A DNA stretch of 64,000 bases from Strongyloides papillosus (GCA_005656395.1 SRSI01000044.1:1488001-1552000), one strand, 5' to 3'. Shown: positions 46,601-59,444, counted from the stretch's first letter. The notes: generated by a model not told the origin, from the sequence alone. Numbers and translations: made by a program.

Positions 46601-48290
46601 TAATATTTATACAATTTCTTTTTCTCATTTGGTTGTAGAAGAAGATTTGTAAACATTAAAGGATATTAGCTAGATATGAGATGTAATTTATACAATTTAA
46701 TTGATTAAAATGAAATTAATTTACATTTTATTAAAGTAAATTAGTTATTATTATTAAATATATATATTCTAATATGATATTGATATTTATGAATAATAAA
46801 TCTTTTTATAATTACATACAATACAAAAATAAATAATACATATGATGGATATAATAGTCTTGGGAGGTTTCAAAATTTCTAAAAGGAATATAAGTCAAAT
46901 TTGATAGATATTATAGCTTATTCATTCAATTTATATCAAAATGAATGTTTGATTAAAATATAAATAAGTTCTACAGTAAAATAATTATAGGTTAATGAAT
47001 AATTACTTAATTTAATGTTCACATAATAATAGAAATATGAAAGAATATCATTAAAATTACTAATTATTTTAATATATATGTTGTAATAAAAATATTACCT
47101 TTAAAGAATAACAAAGTTATTATAAAATAATTTTCAATTTTTTAAATGTAATAATATATATCTCAGCTAATATAATTAAAAATAGTATCAGAATAAAATA
47201 ATAAACATTAAAAGAACAATATGTAATAATAAAGTAATAATTTAGTTAATGAAGGCATAACTTTTAAATTGACAGACTTTACTATCTTAATAACATCAAT
47301 TTTTGATGAATCATGACTTGTGACCTGATTAGCATTTTATATAAGCTAATATTGTTTAATTTATTTTCGCATCATCAACCTTAAAAGTTTTCAAGAATAA
47401 TGGTCGTTTTTAACTTAATACTTTATAAGTATAGATTATTAATGATATCTCATTTTATATTAAAATACAAATTATAATCATGTCGGTGAAATACTTTTAT
47501 TAAATGATACTTCAAAGTATATTTTTTATATCTATATTTTTAATGTCTTCAAATTGTCCGTAAAATTATTTGGTGATATCAAAAGATCTTTGTTAATTGA
47601 GTAAGTTATTATTAATGATGTCTGATTTATTCTTTTTTAGCTTTTAATTGTTGTCCTACTATATGGAGAAGTGAAACATTTTTTACTATATAGTATAGCC
47701 CATAATGTGTATCATATTTTTAATGAAAGTTTAATAAATTTATTTAACATAAAGTATGTAGTATAGATTATACTTTTTTATTTACGATTTTACAATATTT
47801 ACATCTTCTAATTGGTGGGAAAAAAATTTATATTATTAAATAAAAGGAATGAATTATAAAAAGTTACGAAGATTTGAAGCAACTTTGATGTATATTGTGG
47901 ATCATTCAAAATATTTTTTCAACAGAGTAAATTAAAAAATATAGTTGAATAATTATAACAAATAAAAAAAATACTAGAAATCAAACACTAAGAACTATAA
48001 AAATAATAGATTTTTGAAAATTTAACATTTCCTAAATATAATTCTACATATTCCCACTTACTCTTAATATGTGCCATTTATTTATTTTCCTGAATATTAT
48101 TTTATATCATATACTTTATTTTAACTAACAATAATACAAAAGAACTACAATATCGAAATGAGAATAACATTTTCTACATGTAATGGAATTTTTAAATTTA
48201 TTATTTAATGATATATGTGATAGATAATTTGAAAACTATTTTTTTACATATAATAAAATTTTTTAAATTATAGTGTGTAATAAATTCGAT
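46600..48290. other. Intergenic, nothing recognised
   Basis: AT-rich DNA with balanced G and C between the biased stretch and the astacin pseudogene. No features recognised. Confidence 0.4.
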
Positions 48291-48295
48291 AATAG

Positions 48296-48985
48296 TTACA
48301 ATACTGCTTGATAACTAAATGAAAAAGAGTAAACAGCTTTGGTAAATTTTGTTAACACGACAATAATATGGTTTTTAGATGTTTTTTTTATTACTTTTAA
48401 ATACGAGCTGTACTGTAAACCATTAATTGATTTATCACCATAGTAGCGCAATTCTACCAAATTATCACCTCCGAAATACCAACATACCATTTTGGCTTAG
48501 ATACGTAAGATTTAAAAATAATTTGTCTTCCCAATTTTGTTGTTATAAAAAATTGCAAATGCCATGTAAAATAACAGAAACTGATCTTTTTATTGAAGTC
48601 GCTTTAAGAAATTGACTCACACGACACTTGTTTCCATTTTTCTTAATTTTTTGACAAAATCTACCTGTGTAAAATGGTAAACAAACACACCCGTCGCAAG
48701 TCATGGGGTTTATGTACCTGTAGTCAAATTATAATATTTGATTATTATAAATAAAAATGAATTCTATTATTGTAATTTGAATATAATTTTTATTATTTAT
48801 ACATGTTGAATTATTTGGGTAACACCACTCAATAAAATTTTTATTACTTATCCATGATTGATATATGTTAATTTTTGCCCACACCGACTCCCACAATAAT
48901 AAGTATTTAAAAGTTTTAAATCATTAAATGACAGTTTCCGTGCTTTACCCATAGTGGTTTCTATCGAAATATTCTTAAAATTATA
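48296..48985 (-). pseudogene. Astacin metalloprotease pseudogene, 3' part only
   Basis: The minus strand codes the end of an astacin catalytic domain (ISIETTMGKARKLSFNDLKL then LNTYYCGSRC), aligning with the TMGQTLNMHFNDAKLLNIVYC segment of the intact gene at 15716. After about 120 bases that look like an intron ending in CTACAG comes an EGF-like module (NPMTCDGCVCLPFYTGRFCQ) and a CUB-like C-terminus (GDNLVELRYYGDKSINGLQY, close to the intact gene's TTIKFLNDKTINGAAF). The CUB part needs two frame changes (near 48552 and near 48487), the expected splice donor is not recognisable, and the zinc-binding part is absent. A foldback transposon begins 17 bases upstream, at the broken end. Confidence 0.8.
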
Positions 48986-49001
48986 TAAATATATATACAT
49001 A

Positions 49002-49917
49002 TTGGGTTGGTGCATAATTATTGCGGCAATTTTTCGCAACGTTTTTCTTCTTAAAAAATTAAAATTTTTTAGAATTTTTTTTCATAAAATAATTCTCACA
49101 TTCCAATTAGTAGAATGCAAATTGAAAATTATATTCATATTCGCCATATTATGTTCTGGCACTTCGAGAAAGATTGGGATGAAAAACAGTAATTTCGCGA
49201 TCTAAACAATTTTTTTGTGAAATAATAATCAGCAAAAGCCAAGTTGAAAGATGGTTGAGAAATTCAAATTCGGTGATTCAAATTAAATTTTCCTTTAATT
49301 TGACTTTTGTTGATTGCCTTTTCGTCAAGAAAGTTTGTTAAGATCGCGAAATAATTGTGCTACTTTCCACTTTTCTTGAAGTACTAGAGCATAATTATCG
49401 CGGCATTTTTTTGTGAATTTTTTTCTTTTAAAAATTGGCGTTTTTTTAATTTATTTCCATAAAAATAATTCTCACATTTCAAATATTGAGGTGCAAATCG
49501 AAAGTTTTACCCATATTCATCATATCATGCACCAACACTTTGAGAAAGATTAGAAAGCAGCACAGTCATTTTGCGATCTTAACAACCTTTTTGCAGAAAA
49601 ACAATCAACAAAAGACAAATTTAAAGAAAACTCAATTAAAATTACCAAATTTAAATTTCCTGAACAATCTCTCAACATGATTTTTGCTGATTATTCTTTC
49701 ACAAAAAATTTGTTTAGATCGCGAAATTACTGTTTTTCATCCCAATCTTTCTCGAAGTGCCAGAACATAATATGGTGAATATGAATATAATTTTCAATTT
49801 GCATCTCACTTATTGGAATGTAAGAATTATTTTTATAAAAAAAATTCTAACGAATGTCAATTTTAAAAGATGAAAAGTTCGCGGAAAAAATGCCGCAATA
49901 ATTATGCACCAACCCAA
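49002..49917. mobile_element. Dimeric foldback mariner-like element (916 bp)
   Basis: Ends TTGGGTTGGTGCATAATTAT and its inverted copy, with TA outside both ends (49000-49001, 49918-49919). The terminus matches the classic mariner end (TTGGGTTGGTGCA.AA.TA.TGCGGC). Left arm about 49002-49210 mirrors right arm about 49700-49917. Between them, about 49300-49390 repeats the right-arm interior (inverted form) and about 49390-49600 repeats the left arm in direct orientation (GAGCATAATTATCGCGGCAT). The order is left-right'-left'-right, as if two foldback units had fused. No transposase. Confidence 0.85.
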
Positions 49918-49949
49918 TATATATAAAAATATATACATACGTATATACG

Positions 49950-50215
49950 TATACACATGAATAGAAGGCAAAGAAAAAATTAGCCTGAGGGATAAGATCA
50001 AGAAGGAGCAAAGCCCCACGCCCCCGTAAGCACAAGGAAGTATAAAAGGATGAAATTTACAGAAACGGAGTCAGTTAATCAGTATATTGGTGTCAGTCAG
50101 AGTCGAGATGTTGTTATAAATTTGCTATTAATTTCCTTTGTAATTGTTATTCTATAAATAAAATATTCTTTCTAATTTGATTTGATTTTAAATACTTACC
50201 GCTGCACATATAAAA
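49950..50215 (+). repeat. Possible solo LTR
   Basis: A patch of higher GC carries TATAAAAG (50041-50048), a likely start region (CAGTCAGAGTCGAG) and AATAAA (50157-50162) 116 bases later, the promoter-R-polyA order of an LTR. No coding region follows. The exact ends and target duplication could not be fixed. It is not similar to the 180-bp LTRs at 7661/12235. Confidence 0.3.
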
Positions 50216-50399
50216 GAAACTATGAAACCACAACGCTATCAATCTATCTTTTGCTATTATTGTTACTTGACGGCTTTCCGAAAATGCATGCATAGATCCA
50301 TGCATTATTGATGTATAATAATAAGGAATAAAAAATGTAAATGAACATCTATTAGGTAGCTTCTGAAAATAATTTCTATAATATTTTGTGCACGATTTT

Positions 50400-50720
50400 C
50401 AAAAATACATAAGAATCTCTATCATATCTATTATGTTCAAAATCCATACCTAACTGTCGTATGACAAGCCTAAATACTTGCACTTTACTGAGATTTTTAG
50501 CTCTTATCCTTATAATTTGAGTTTTATTATCCATTTTTCCGAGAGAAGAATTAAAATTAGGTCAGTAATCAAATTTGAGATCTGTTTTATCTTCACGTAA
50601 TGTTTGAATGAAAAAAAACATGTTTTTTATTTAGATAAGAAAGAATAGCCTCAATTATTCGTGAATCAAGAGATTTATCAATGTGGTATTTTACTATTTC
50701 ACTTTTAAACATTTTTTTTC
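50400..50720 (-). pseudogene. Unrecognised coding remnant
   Basis: Minus-strand open pieces in two frames: SEIVKYHIDKSLDSRIIEAI and LSYLNKKHVFF (about 50700-50610), then after stops MDNKTQIIRIRAKNLSKVQV, FRLVIRQLGMDFEHNRYDRD and SYVFLKIVHKIL (50534 to about 50378). Composition is protein-like compared with the flanks, but I do not recognise the family. Stops between the pieces suggest a broken gene. Confidence 0.3.
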
Positions 50721-50739
50721 TAACAATAATTATAGGCTT

Positions 50740-51964
50740 TTTTTCTCTTATATTTATATTGTCATCCTATGGTAACGAAATATAAAATATACAATAAATT
50801 TTGCCATTAAGTAAAAAATTACCATATAGATACTGGATTCAATACAATTATAAAAAAACATTATAAATATAAAATATAACATAATTAGTTTTAAAAAAAT
50901 AATAAATTACTATACAAAAGTCAAATATCTACCAATAAACATGATTTGAAATTTTTAACTGGTATTTTGTTTACTTGAATAACAAAAATAAATATTAACA
51001 TGCAATTTTTGGAATTTATGAGAGTTATTATTATTAAGATAGTTACATTCATAGAAAATAATTTTTTTCCAAATAATGTTAAAATATTACATGTATAATA
51101 AAAAACATTGATAATTGATACGTAGAAAACATCAAACATTTACAAAGAGAGCCAAAAATGACACTACAATCTGCATAAAATGTTTAATACAAATTTTATA
51201 ATATTATATCCATTCTACATGCTTACTTATTTTCTACAACATATTTTAAGAAAGTCGTAATGATTTTCATAAATAAATTTTTTCTGTACTTTTCTATTAA
51301 AAAATAAAAATTCTTCTGCTCACAAATTATCATTACTTTTTTATTTTCTAACATTTTCTTACAATATTTTTACTATTTTATAGTCAAATTTCTTCTCTCT
51401 AAAATACTTAAAGAGATTTTGTTAGAAGTCAATAATAAGTAAAATTATAAAATAATAAACATTATGTATTTTTGTTCATAGTAAAAAAGATTTTATACAA
51501 ATTTTCAATTTTATAATATTTCATGAAAGAATGGAGACCAAATATTTTTAATATATTATTGATTGTAACATTTTATAAATTTAAATCTTATTGCTACTAA
51601 TTATCAAAATCAAATTTAATTTTTAAATTTATTCTTGTTTATAAATTGTAAAAAAATGCTTACTACAAAAACGTCTATAACTTTACTCATAATTAACATT
51701 TAACTTCAAATCTTTCGGTATTTCATGAAAAAAAGTTGGGTTATCAAATTACTATAAAGTTATTTAAAAACACCCTTTATAAAATAAGTTATGCGTAATT
51801 TTTTTACTAAAATATTTAGAAAAATTAGCAATTACATAAATCACTATGACTTTCTTTAAGCTTAAGATTTTTGAATTATCTTAAAAATATTCGTAGAAAA
51901 TCAATAAGTCAATTCAATGGATATTTTAATGACTATTAATGGGAGACATTTTTATTAAATAATC
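50740..51964. other. Intergenic, nothing recognised
   Basis: AT-rich DNA before CACACAG element copy 4. The short minus-strand frame at 50921-51139 has no family resemblance. Confidence 0.4.
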
Positions 51965-51966
51965 TA

Positions 51967-52916
51967 CACACAAAAAATAAAAAGGACACAGGTTTGCATA
52001 AAATGTAACAATTTGTCCCACCTAAAAAAATTTGAATTTTCTTAATTTACGACTAATTTTATCGCAATTATTTCGTTTATAAAAATTAAAACAATAGTTA
52101 GGGAATTATTAAAATAAGTTTCTATTTTTCTAGTATACTATTTTTATTTTAGAATACAAGTTGTTTTCTACAATCTATTTTAAAATACATGATTAAAATT
52201 TAATTTTATGTAAAATTACAAAAACTTTTATAAAAAACATTTTTAACATATTACAGTAAATTTTTTTAATATTTTTGAAATAGTTTAAATTATTATAAAT
52301 TGTATTTCATGAAATTTTCACATTTGATTCTCTAAATTTTTTTCATAATGTCTTTTAAAAATCATCTTTAAAAATCAAACTTATTAAAAGTTATAAAATA
52401 ATATGGATTTTTATTTCTAGTAAAAAAATAAATTTTACATATTTTAATTTAAAATAAGAACGAATACTAAAATAATGCTTTTTAATTAATAATACTTTGT
52501 GTGAGTAAATAAATATTTCTTTTCATTGTTATTTTTATGAAATTTTTAAACTTTTTGTTGTTAGTAGATTGTTTAGAATAATGATCTTTATTTAAACATC
52601 AATAATTTTACACGAAATTGACTTTTAATATCATATTTCATAAAATAAAAAAACAAGTTAAGATCTAAATGAGAATAATGTCATAAAAAATATCAAAATT
52701 AAAAAAATTCACATTAATTTAAAAGTCAAACATATATATCTTTGTAAAAAAACGGCAAAAAGTAAGCGACAACCTAATATTTTGCGTTGTATAAAAATTT
52801 TTGCTATCGCATGATATTTTTTAAATTTGAATAATATTCAATTTTTTAAAATGGTGGGACATTTTTTTGCATTATAGATAGATTTGTCAAAATTTGTCCT
52901 TTTTATTTTTTGTGTG
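51967..52916. mobile_element. CACACAG element copy 4 (950 bp)
   Basis: Ends CACACAAAAAATAAAAAGGA and inverted CACACAAAAAATAAAAAGGA, with TA outside both ends. Orientation as copy 1, and it is the uninterrupted reference that defines the nested insertion in copy 1. The two ends carry the same G-to-A and A-to-T changes relative to the other copies (CACACAA, AATAAAAAGG), so the TIRs have been homogenised. It contains a mariner-terminus-like block near 52752-52780. Confidence 0.88.
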
Positions 52917-52918
52917 TA

Positions 52919-53480
52919 AGATATAAATAGAAATATTACATATATAAATTTAAATATAATTTATAAATATTTATATTTTATCACCACAGATATTATATCA
53001 TAAGATTCTGTTAAGTTCGAAAAAGTGACTAAACATTCTATGCAAACTGTAATATTACCTTTATCCAATCCTGTATAAAGATATAGTCATTTTTTTATGC
53101 ATTTTCTTTTGAAAAATTTTTTTTTATTCATTTCAAATTATAATATTGATTATGTCAACTGATAATTACTCAAATGTAATATAAATTAATTGTACAAATT
53201 TATATCAAATACGTTTTTACAATATATAAATATTATATTATTGAATTAATGGAGAAATGACAAGGATATTATTTACCATTTTATTTAAAACAAATGATAA
53301 CATAAATTCTAACATGGCTATCGATTTTTTAACATAATTTACTTAATTTTATAAATAAAATTATTTGAATAATGTTCAAAAAATATCTCTAGCAATATTG
53401 CATAATCATTGAAATAGAATTTAACTCCGTTTTAATTATTTAATTACATGTACAAGAATTTTTTTTGTTAAATGTTTGTA
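52919..53480. other. Intergenic, nothing recognised
   Basis: AT-rich spacer before the 3' end of the minus-strand coiled-coil gene. Confidence 0.4.
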
Positions 53481-53482
53481 TT

Positions 53483-54079
53483 CTAACAATAATAACAATC
53501 AAATGGATTATCATGAATATGAAAAACAAAAAGACCTCCAAATGTGTTAGCAAAGTATTTTGCAGGTATAAATTCGCTTGCCTCAACAACTGCTTTAAAT
53601 TTCGCTTCATTTATAATTGTATGTACAAGTTGATATTCTTGGCGAATAGTAACTTCTGTATTGTTCAAAACACTATAAACATTATCATATAGTGATTTTG
53701 CTTCTTGAGATAAACGTTGTGCTCTTAAATCTAATCTACTTTTTTCTTCTTTTTCATTTTCTAATTGATTTTTCTTATAATCTTCATAACGTTTTTGTGC
53801 ATATTCTGATTGCCTTTTCATAAATTCATCTTCTTGTTTAGATATCTCACCTTTTGCAACATCTCTCTGATTTCCGATTCTAATAAATTCACACCGTTCA
53901 CTGTATGGTACATATGAAAGAAAGTACATAACATTATCTATACTGTAACAAAAAGAACAAAAATTAAAGTAATAAAGACTACTACATCCACTATGTTCAA
54001 ACCAATAAGGTGATGCATAAGGAATAAAAAGTGAATAGGTAAAAGTACATAAAATAGTAAAAAAATGTATTGTTATCAT
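53483..54079 (-). CDS. Unrecognised secreted coiled-coil protein (198 aa)
   Basis: A single open frame with more balanced codon composition than its flanks. Residues 1-21 are hydrophobic (MITIHFFTILCTFTYSLFIP), a likely signal peptide. Residues about 25-70 hold aromatic residues and cysteines (HSGCSS, NFCSFC, SERCEF). Residues about 75-130 are strongly charged and heptad-like (GEISKQEDEFMKRQ ... RYEDYKKNQLENEKEEKSRL), predicting a coiled coil, followed by a helical segment and a C-terminus FDCYYC. I do not recognise a family. The frame's length and composition in such AT-rich DNA argue that it is real; additional exons cannot be excluded. A secreted nematode-specific protein is the most likely reading. 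Confidence 0.6.
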   Translation of the reverse strand: MITIHFFTILCTFTYSLFIPYASPYWFEHSGCSSLYYFNFCSFCYSIDNVMYFLSYVPYSERCEFIRIGNQRDVAKGEISKQEDEFMKRQSEYAQKRYEDYKKNQLENEKEEKSRLDLRAQRLSQEAKSLYDNVYSVLNNTEVTIRQEYQLVHTIINEAKFKAVVEASEFIPAKYFANTFGGLFVFHIHDNPFDCYYC

Positions 54080-57000
54080 AGCTTATAAAAACAACCTTAA
54101 AATATATCTACAATAAAATGAATAATAACGCTCGATGGTTTTAAAATAATAATTATTGATATAAAAAATTGACAATACTTTAAAAAATTGTATATAAAAT
54201 GACTAATCAATATGAACAGTTGTTAAAAATAATTTTATCATACATTTTTTAAAAATGGCTTTTTTATGACAACTGGAAATTATAAAGAAAAGCAAGCATA
54301 CTAGCAATATATAGATTCAATTTAAATTATATATAGTTCATTTTTTAATAACTTAAAAAATATATTATTAAAAAAGTGCATTAATTGAATAAACAAAATA
54401 ATTTTATATTTTAAAATATATTATACCATAGAATGATTTGAAGAGTAGGTTTATTTAAAAAAAATAAATAATTGTCATTAGTTTAAATAGCTGATTAAAT
54501 ATTTCCTTAAAAGGATTAATATTTCAAAAAATTCTTATAGTAAAAAATTTTTAAAATATAAAAATTATTATTTGAATAACTAAAAATAAATATTAAAAGT
54601 AGTTATAATTTCTATATAATACTACTGCAAATTTTTAATATAATTCATAAAATGTTTGATTAAATTTGGTCTATTAATAACTTTACTCAAAAAGTTAACA
54701 GCGGTTAAATTTTAACTAATCTCATTTAATCTTTTCATCATAAATTTACCATATTCAATTAATTTTTTGCTATAGTTTGAGATTAAGTATCAATAGAAAT
54801 ATGACTTATTTGGAGGACAAGTTTTTTTTACCAACTATAAAACTACAATATATATAAATTTTCTTTGACAAAAAAGTTTAATTTTACCTTTCGTTCATTT
54901 TAGCAATTAGTTTTTGTGACGAAATTAAAATGGTTACATTATTCATAGGTAATTCGAAGCAAAAGTAATTTTAAGTGACAGAAATAGTTAAAATAATAGC
55001 AATTGTTTTCTAACAATATATAGAAAAAAAATTGCAAGAAAATATTAGAAATATTACACAAAAATTAAAATTCAAAAAAAAAACATAATAGTTATATGAC
55101 TTAATAATTCTTGTAAAGATGAATATTTTAGAAAGTAACCTCAAAAAACTATAAAGTAATAATAGTTTTAAAGATATTATAAAAATTTTTCCATCTATGC
55201 AAGATTTTAATTTTAGTAATAGAAATCTGAAAAAACGATCGAGTGAATATTTTAAATAAATAAAATTTACTGAATTGATTATTTAAAAGATTACAGGATT
55301 TCCTAAAATTAAAAGAAATTGGGGTCCTTACATATGTTATAATATAATATCGATGTTAAATTATAAAAGTTTTATTACATTAATAAGTAAATTGACTAAA
55401 ACAACTTAGTACAAATGTTTAATGTTTATTTTATTGGAAAATATATTGATTATAAAGATAAAAATAACTAAATAAGCTACTAAATGACAGTAGAAACCAA
55501 CAAAGTTCTATAATAAATTATAGATATAAATGATGATAAATTGTTATGTTGACAAGTAGTAGTAAAGTAACAGAATTATTTCTATAAGAAAATGTAGAGA
55601 AACTGAGAATAATTGCATGAAAATATGCTATAATTGTTATTGAAAAGGACACTTAATAAGTTGTTGTACTGATAAAAGAATTAAAAACATTAATAACAAA
55701 AACGTATCAATTAATTTAATTATACAAACAAAATTAAAAGTTTAAAAAGCTAAAAAAACTAATTTCAAATTTATGTATGAAAATTTACTAAATATTATTA
55801 AATCGGGAGAAATATTACATAAAAATATACTTCAAATTACTACTTTTAAAATAAATCCATCTTAAGTCTACAAAAAAAAATATAATAAATTTTTAAATAG
55901 AATTAAAAGACCATAATTATATTCTAGTTTCCTTTAATCTTACAAAATAATAATACTACAATAGTCGTACTTATATATAGATACTAAATCATTTTTTAGT
56001 TTTTTAGTATTAAATATCTGTACGCTTAGTAGAATTTTGCGGTTGGAAACCGCAAATGTTTGCGGTTTATAATCAAAAGTAGGATATCGCAAGAATTTTT
56101 TAAAACGCATTTAAAGGATTTATGCTAGAATGTTAATTTTAATGAATACGATTGATGTTACAAATAAAAATACAAAAAATAATAACTTATTATCTAAAAT
56201 TACATTAATTTTTATACTATGCGCTAACAGGAATATATCATTTGCTTTATTATTTAACTATTAATAAATGTTCTCCAAATCATTTAATTGGCTCAGAGAA
56301 AAGCTAAACTTTGCCTGCAATTATCAATATCCTATTTTAAGTAATAAAACCTACATAAATTAACTCTACTAGTAAAAAAGTTATTGTTTGCCTGTAATTA
56401 AAAAAGTTCTGAAATTTATTTTAAAACTTACGTGATATCTCACCATTTCTCACTAGTTGTTCACATAATCTAAAATATTTGTTTTAATGAAAGGACATAA
56501 AAAACATATCTAATTAAGCTACGAAAAGTAAATATATTGATAATCCAATTACACAATATGATATAGGAATAAATAAGAATATATATCAATTGTAATTTTT
56601 GATTTTTTTACCAATCTTCTTATGTCATCGTTTTCTTTACTATACAAATCTTATACCTTGTGATATTATTTCATTGCTTAACGGATAGTTTACATTGTAT
56701 AAGTTTTTTATATATTTATGTTTCTTTTATAATTGTAAAATTTAAGATGGCCACTTGTAGCTATTATAGTTAGTAATAAACGCCAATCAAATATTATCTT
56801 TACACTTTTAATATTTTATTTATACATCTAGAATAATAAATACTAATTTTAACAGATAAGTATCCACAAAATTTGTCTAATAGTGATGACTTTACAATGA
56901 CATCAAAATAAAAATATATAAGAGAATAGGACACTTACCACCAGTTGTTGGAAATCCAGGGATACACTGAGGTTAGTTATTCTTTATTTATTATTTATAT

Positions 57001-57300
57001 GTTTTTAGTTTTCGTTATTAACTCAAAAAATAAAGTATTTATTAGCACACGACCGATTTTAGTTATGTAGCCCTCCAAAAATTCTTTACCAAGGCTGAAA
57101 GGTATTGAAATTCATGTGTTTAAAAGCAAGAGAAAATAAAAAAATGTTCACTGCTTAATATGGTCAAGGATAAAAAGTTGGAAATGTTAGACATTGAGAA
57201 GATCGACACTTAGAGTTACAATAAATTGTATAGTGAGATAGAAAAAATGATTGTGATTTAAAGAGGAAATCACCTATGTTAAAAGTTCAAACGTGCTTGG
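54080..57300. other. Intergenic, nothing recognised apart from a small hairpin
   Basis: About 3.2 kb of AT-rich DNA. At about 56038-56075 TTTGCGGTTGGAAACCGCAA and a following TTTGCGGTTT form a strong local hairpin with a third repeat of the same word. No gene recognised. Confidence 0.4.
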
Positions 57301-57362
57301 AGGTTACGTGAGGTCTAAGCTACTTTAACCGTTTTGACTAAATAATTAGGAATTTCGAAAAG

Positions 57363-58372
57363 TTGAATTCAACAGGACGGAAGAATAATGGCGCTAAAAT
57401 CACTTCTTTTTATGGAAATTTATCAAAATTACCATCTCAAATAATGGAAGATAAACCAAGTGGAATGTCATCATTAGAGGATTGGAAAATCTACATGGAA
57501 AAGATTGACAATCATTTTAAAAGTCACCCATTTTTCATTATTATAATCAAAGAGAAAGCAGTAAAAAAAATTAATAGGATTTTTTTCGATGATAAAGGTG
57601 TTACATATTGCTTGATGATTTGTAACTGTCATTATTATTTGTACTATTTAAATCTTACTTCTACCTATATAAACTATTTCTATTTAACTTTAGTGTTTAT
57701 TATTTTATATTTATTTATATAATACCATGCAAAAGAAAATACTGAACCTGCATAAAGAAAAATTTTAATGGTACGGAAAGTAATGAACATTGTAAAAATG
57801 ATGAAAAGGTTAGAGATTATGAGAAAATAGATAATAAAAAAGTGATGGTTAACAAAAAAATGTACCACGTAATATTTTATTGATCATTCTTCTCGTTTTT
57901 GCTATCAAAGAGTTGAATCTGCTTTCGTGGACATTCCCATTTCTAAGGAAGATAATAGACAAGAAATTGTAGTAAAATTAGAGAATATATTGATGTTCCC
58001 TGCATTGTTGATTTAGGAACAACTAATGTAATATTCCCCAATGTCACTAGAGAAAGTTTGACGAATAAAATGAAACATATACCTAGTACTGGTAAAGCAA
58101 TAAATTATACCAGTTTGAACATCACGGGATATGCAGCTCTCAGACTTCAGGTATTTAGAACACTTAAATCTGCAAATTTGGAAGTATATTTTGCTGATGT
58201 TGAATGTTCATTGATTTCATCGAATGCTACGAATGTGCTGAAACTATCAATCGATCAATTAGTTAAGAAGAAGATTGATGCGTTGAAAGAAATGAATGAT
58301 AAATTGGAAGTTAGAAATATTGATGAAGTTTTACATGATATCATACAGGATAATATTCATGTAGCTATGTAA
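57363..58372 (+). pseudogene. Gag-protease remnant of a second retroelement family
   Basis: Two plus-strand open segments separated by stops. The first (57363 to about 57560) contains SSLEDWKIYMEKIDNHFKSH, typical of retrotransposon Gag N-termini. The second (about 57910-58372) reads VDIPISKEDNRQEIVVKLEN, a frame change, then DVPCIVDLGTTNVIFPNVTR and a beta-rich stretch ending near EVLHDII, resembling a retropepsin with D-L-G-T in place of the D-T/S-G catalytic triad. The middle (57560-57880) is AT-rich and not coding. No reverse transcriptase or LTR was found nearby. It is not closely similar to the intact LTR element in this window. Confidence 0.5.
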
Positions 58373-58375
58373 ATT

Positions 58376-59440
58376 AACCTAAGTGTTTATTTTATCATAA
58401 CTATGTTTTTTTAATTACCTAAGATAAATTTTTGAATTTTTCTTGATTGGATTTCTTTTTCATAATTTGATTATTTTTTATTAAATTTGAATTTTTTCGT
58501 TTATTGTTATTATAAATTATTCAAATAACATTTTTTATATAAATACTGCTCTTTTTCATTAATTTCATCTTGTTTTACATTAATTCTGGACTTTTTAAGA
58601 AGACAAATTACAGATTTTGGAGTTAAAATTAGTGCAGGAAATAGAGCAGCCATTGAATAGGTAATTTCTATAGAGCCAAAACAATTTGGCTGCAGAATGA
58701 CGTGGAAAGACAGAATGGTCTTCATAATAGTAAGTGAATATATTAGTTTAGTATCTTTCTTCGTTTTGGTCATTTAGCTTGTGTTGTACGTCTGCTATGT
58801 TTGAGATAGTATGTCAAAATACGCTACTGTTGTTATGATGTCCTCACTTCTTGGTTCTTATACTTCCGAGCTTGTTTAATAAAGCTACTTGTAAAAAATG
58901 GCAGACTTAAATGAGCGGATGTAGTGAGTTAAAAAAATTTAAGAAACCGCTGTTGTGATGCTAATTTTTAGTTTGTTTGAATGTTATTAAGTGTTAATTC
59001 TATTTGCATGGATAAACTCTATCTTTTCTACATTGTGTCTTTGTCTTTCTTTACTAAACATTCTTCCAGTATTTTCTTAGTCTTCCTCTTTTTTTCATGT
59101 TTGATTGTTTATACACTCACTTGTTTTGGTTTGGTACTACCTTGAGTTAATTTAATGATGCTCTCGGTTTTTTTTATTCCTTCAAATCTTGTATTTTATA
59201 TGGATTGTAATGATCTTAGTAAAATTTTGAATAGACCTGTAGATAATTTATTATTCTTACCTTCTGTTGTCCAGGTAGCAGTATTTTCAAGTCAAACTAT
59301 TATTTTGAGTAATAATGTTTTCTCATTTATCTTTTTATAACTCTTATAAATTACCTTTATTTTCTTATATTTTATTCATAGATAGTTCATGTTCTCTTGT
59401 TATATTTTGATTACAATATAATATTGATTTTAGTCGGGAA
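58376..59440. other. Unassigned sequence, possible old remnants
   Basis: Slightly richer in G and C than its surroundings, with short frames on both strands (58510-58773 minus, 59155-59340 plus) that I cannot assign to any family. They may be further decayed retroelement sequence. Confidence 0.3.
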
Positions 59441-59444
59441 AGGG

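Noticed and set aside
49486..50035. Several 60-80-residue frames on both strands
   Set aside because: They lie in, or overlap, the inverted arms of the foldback element and mirror one another.
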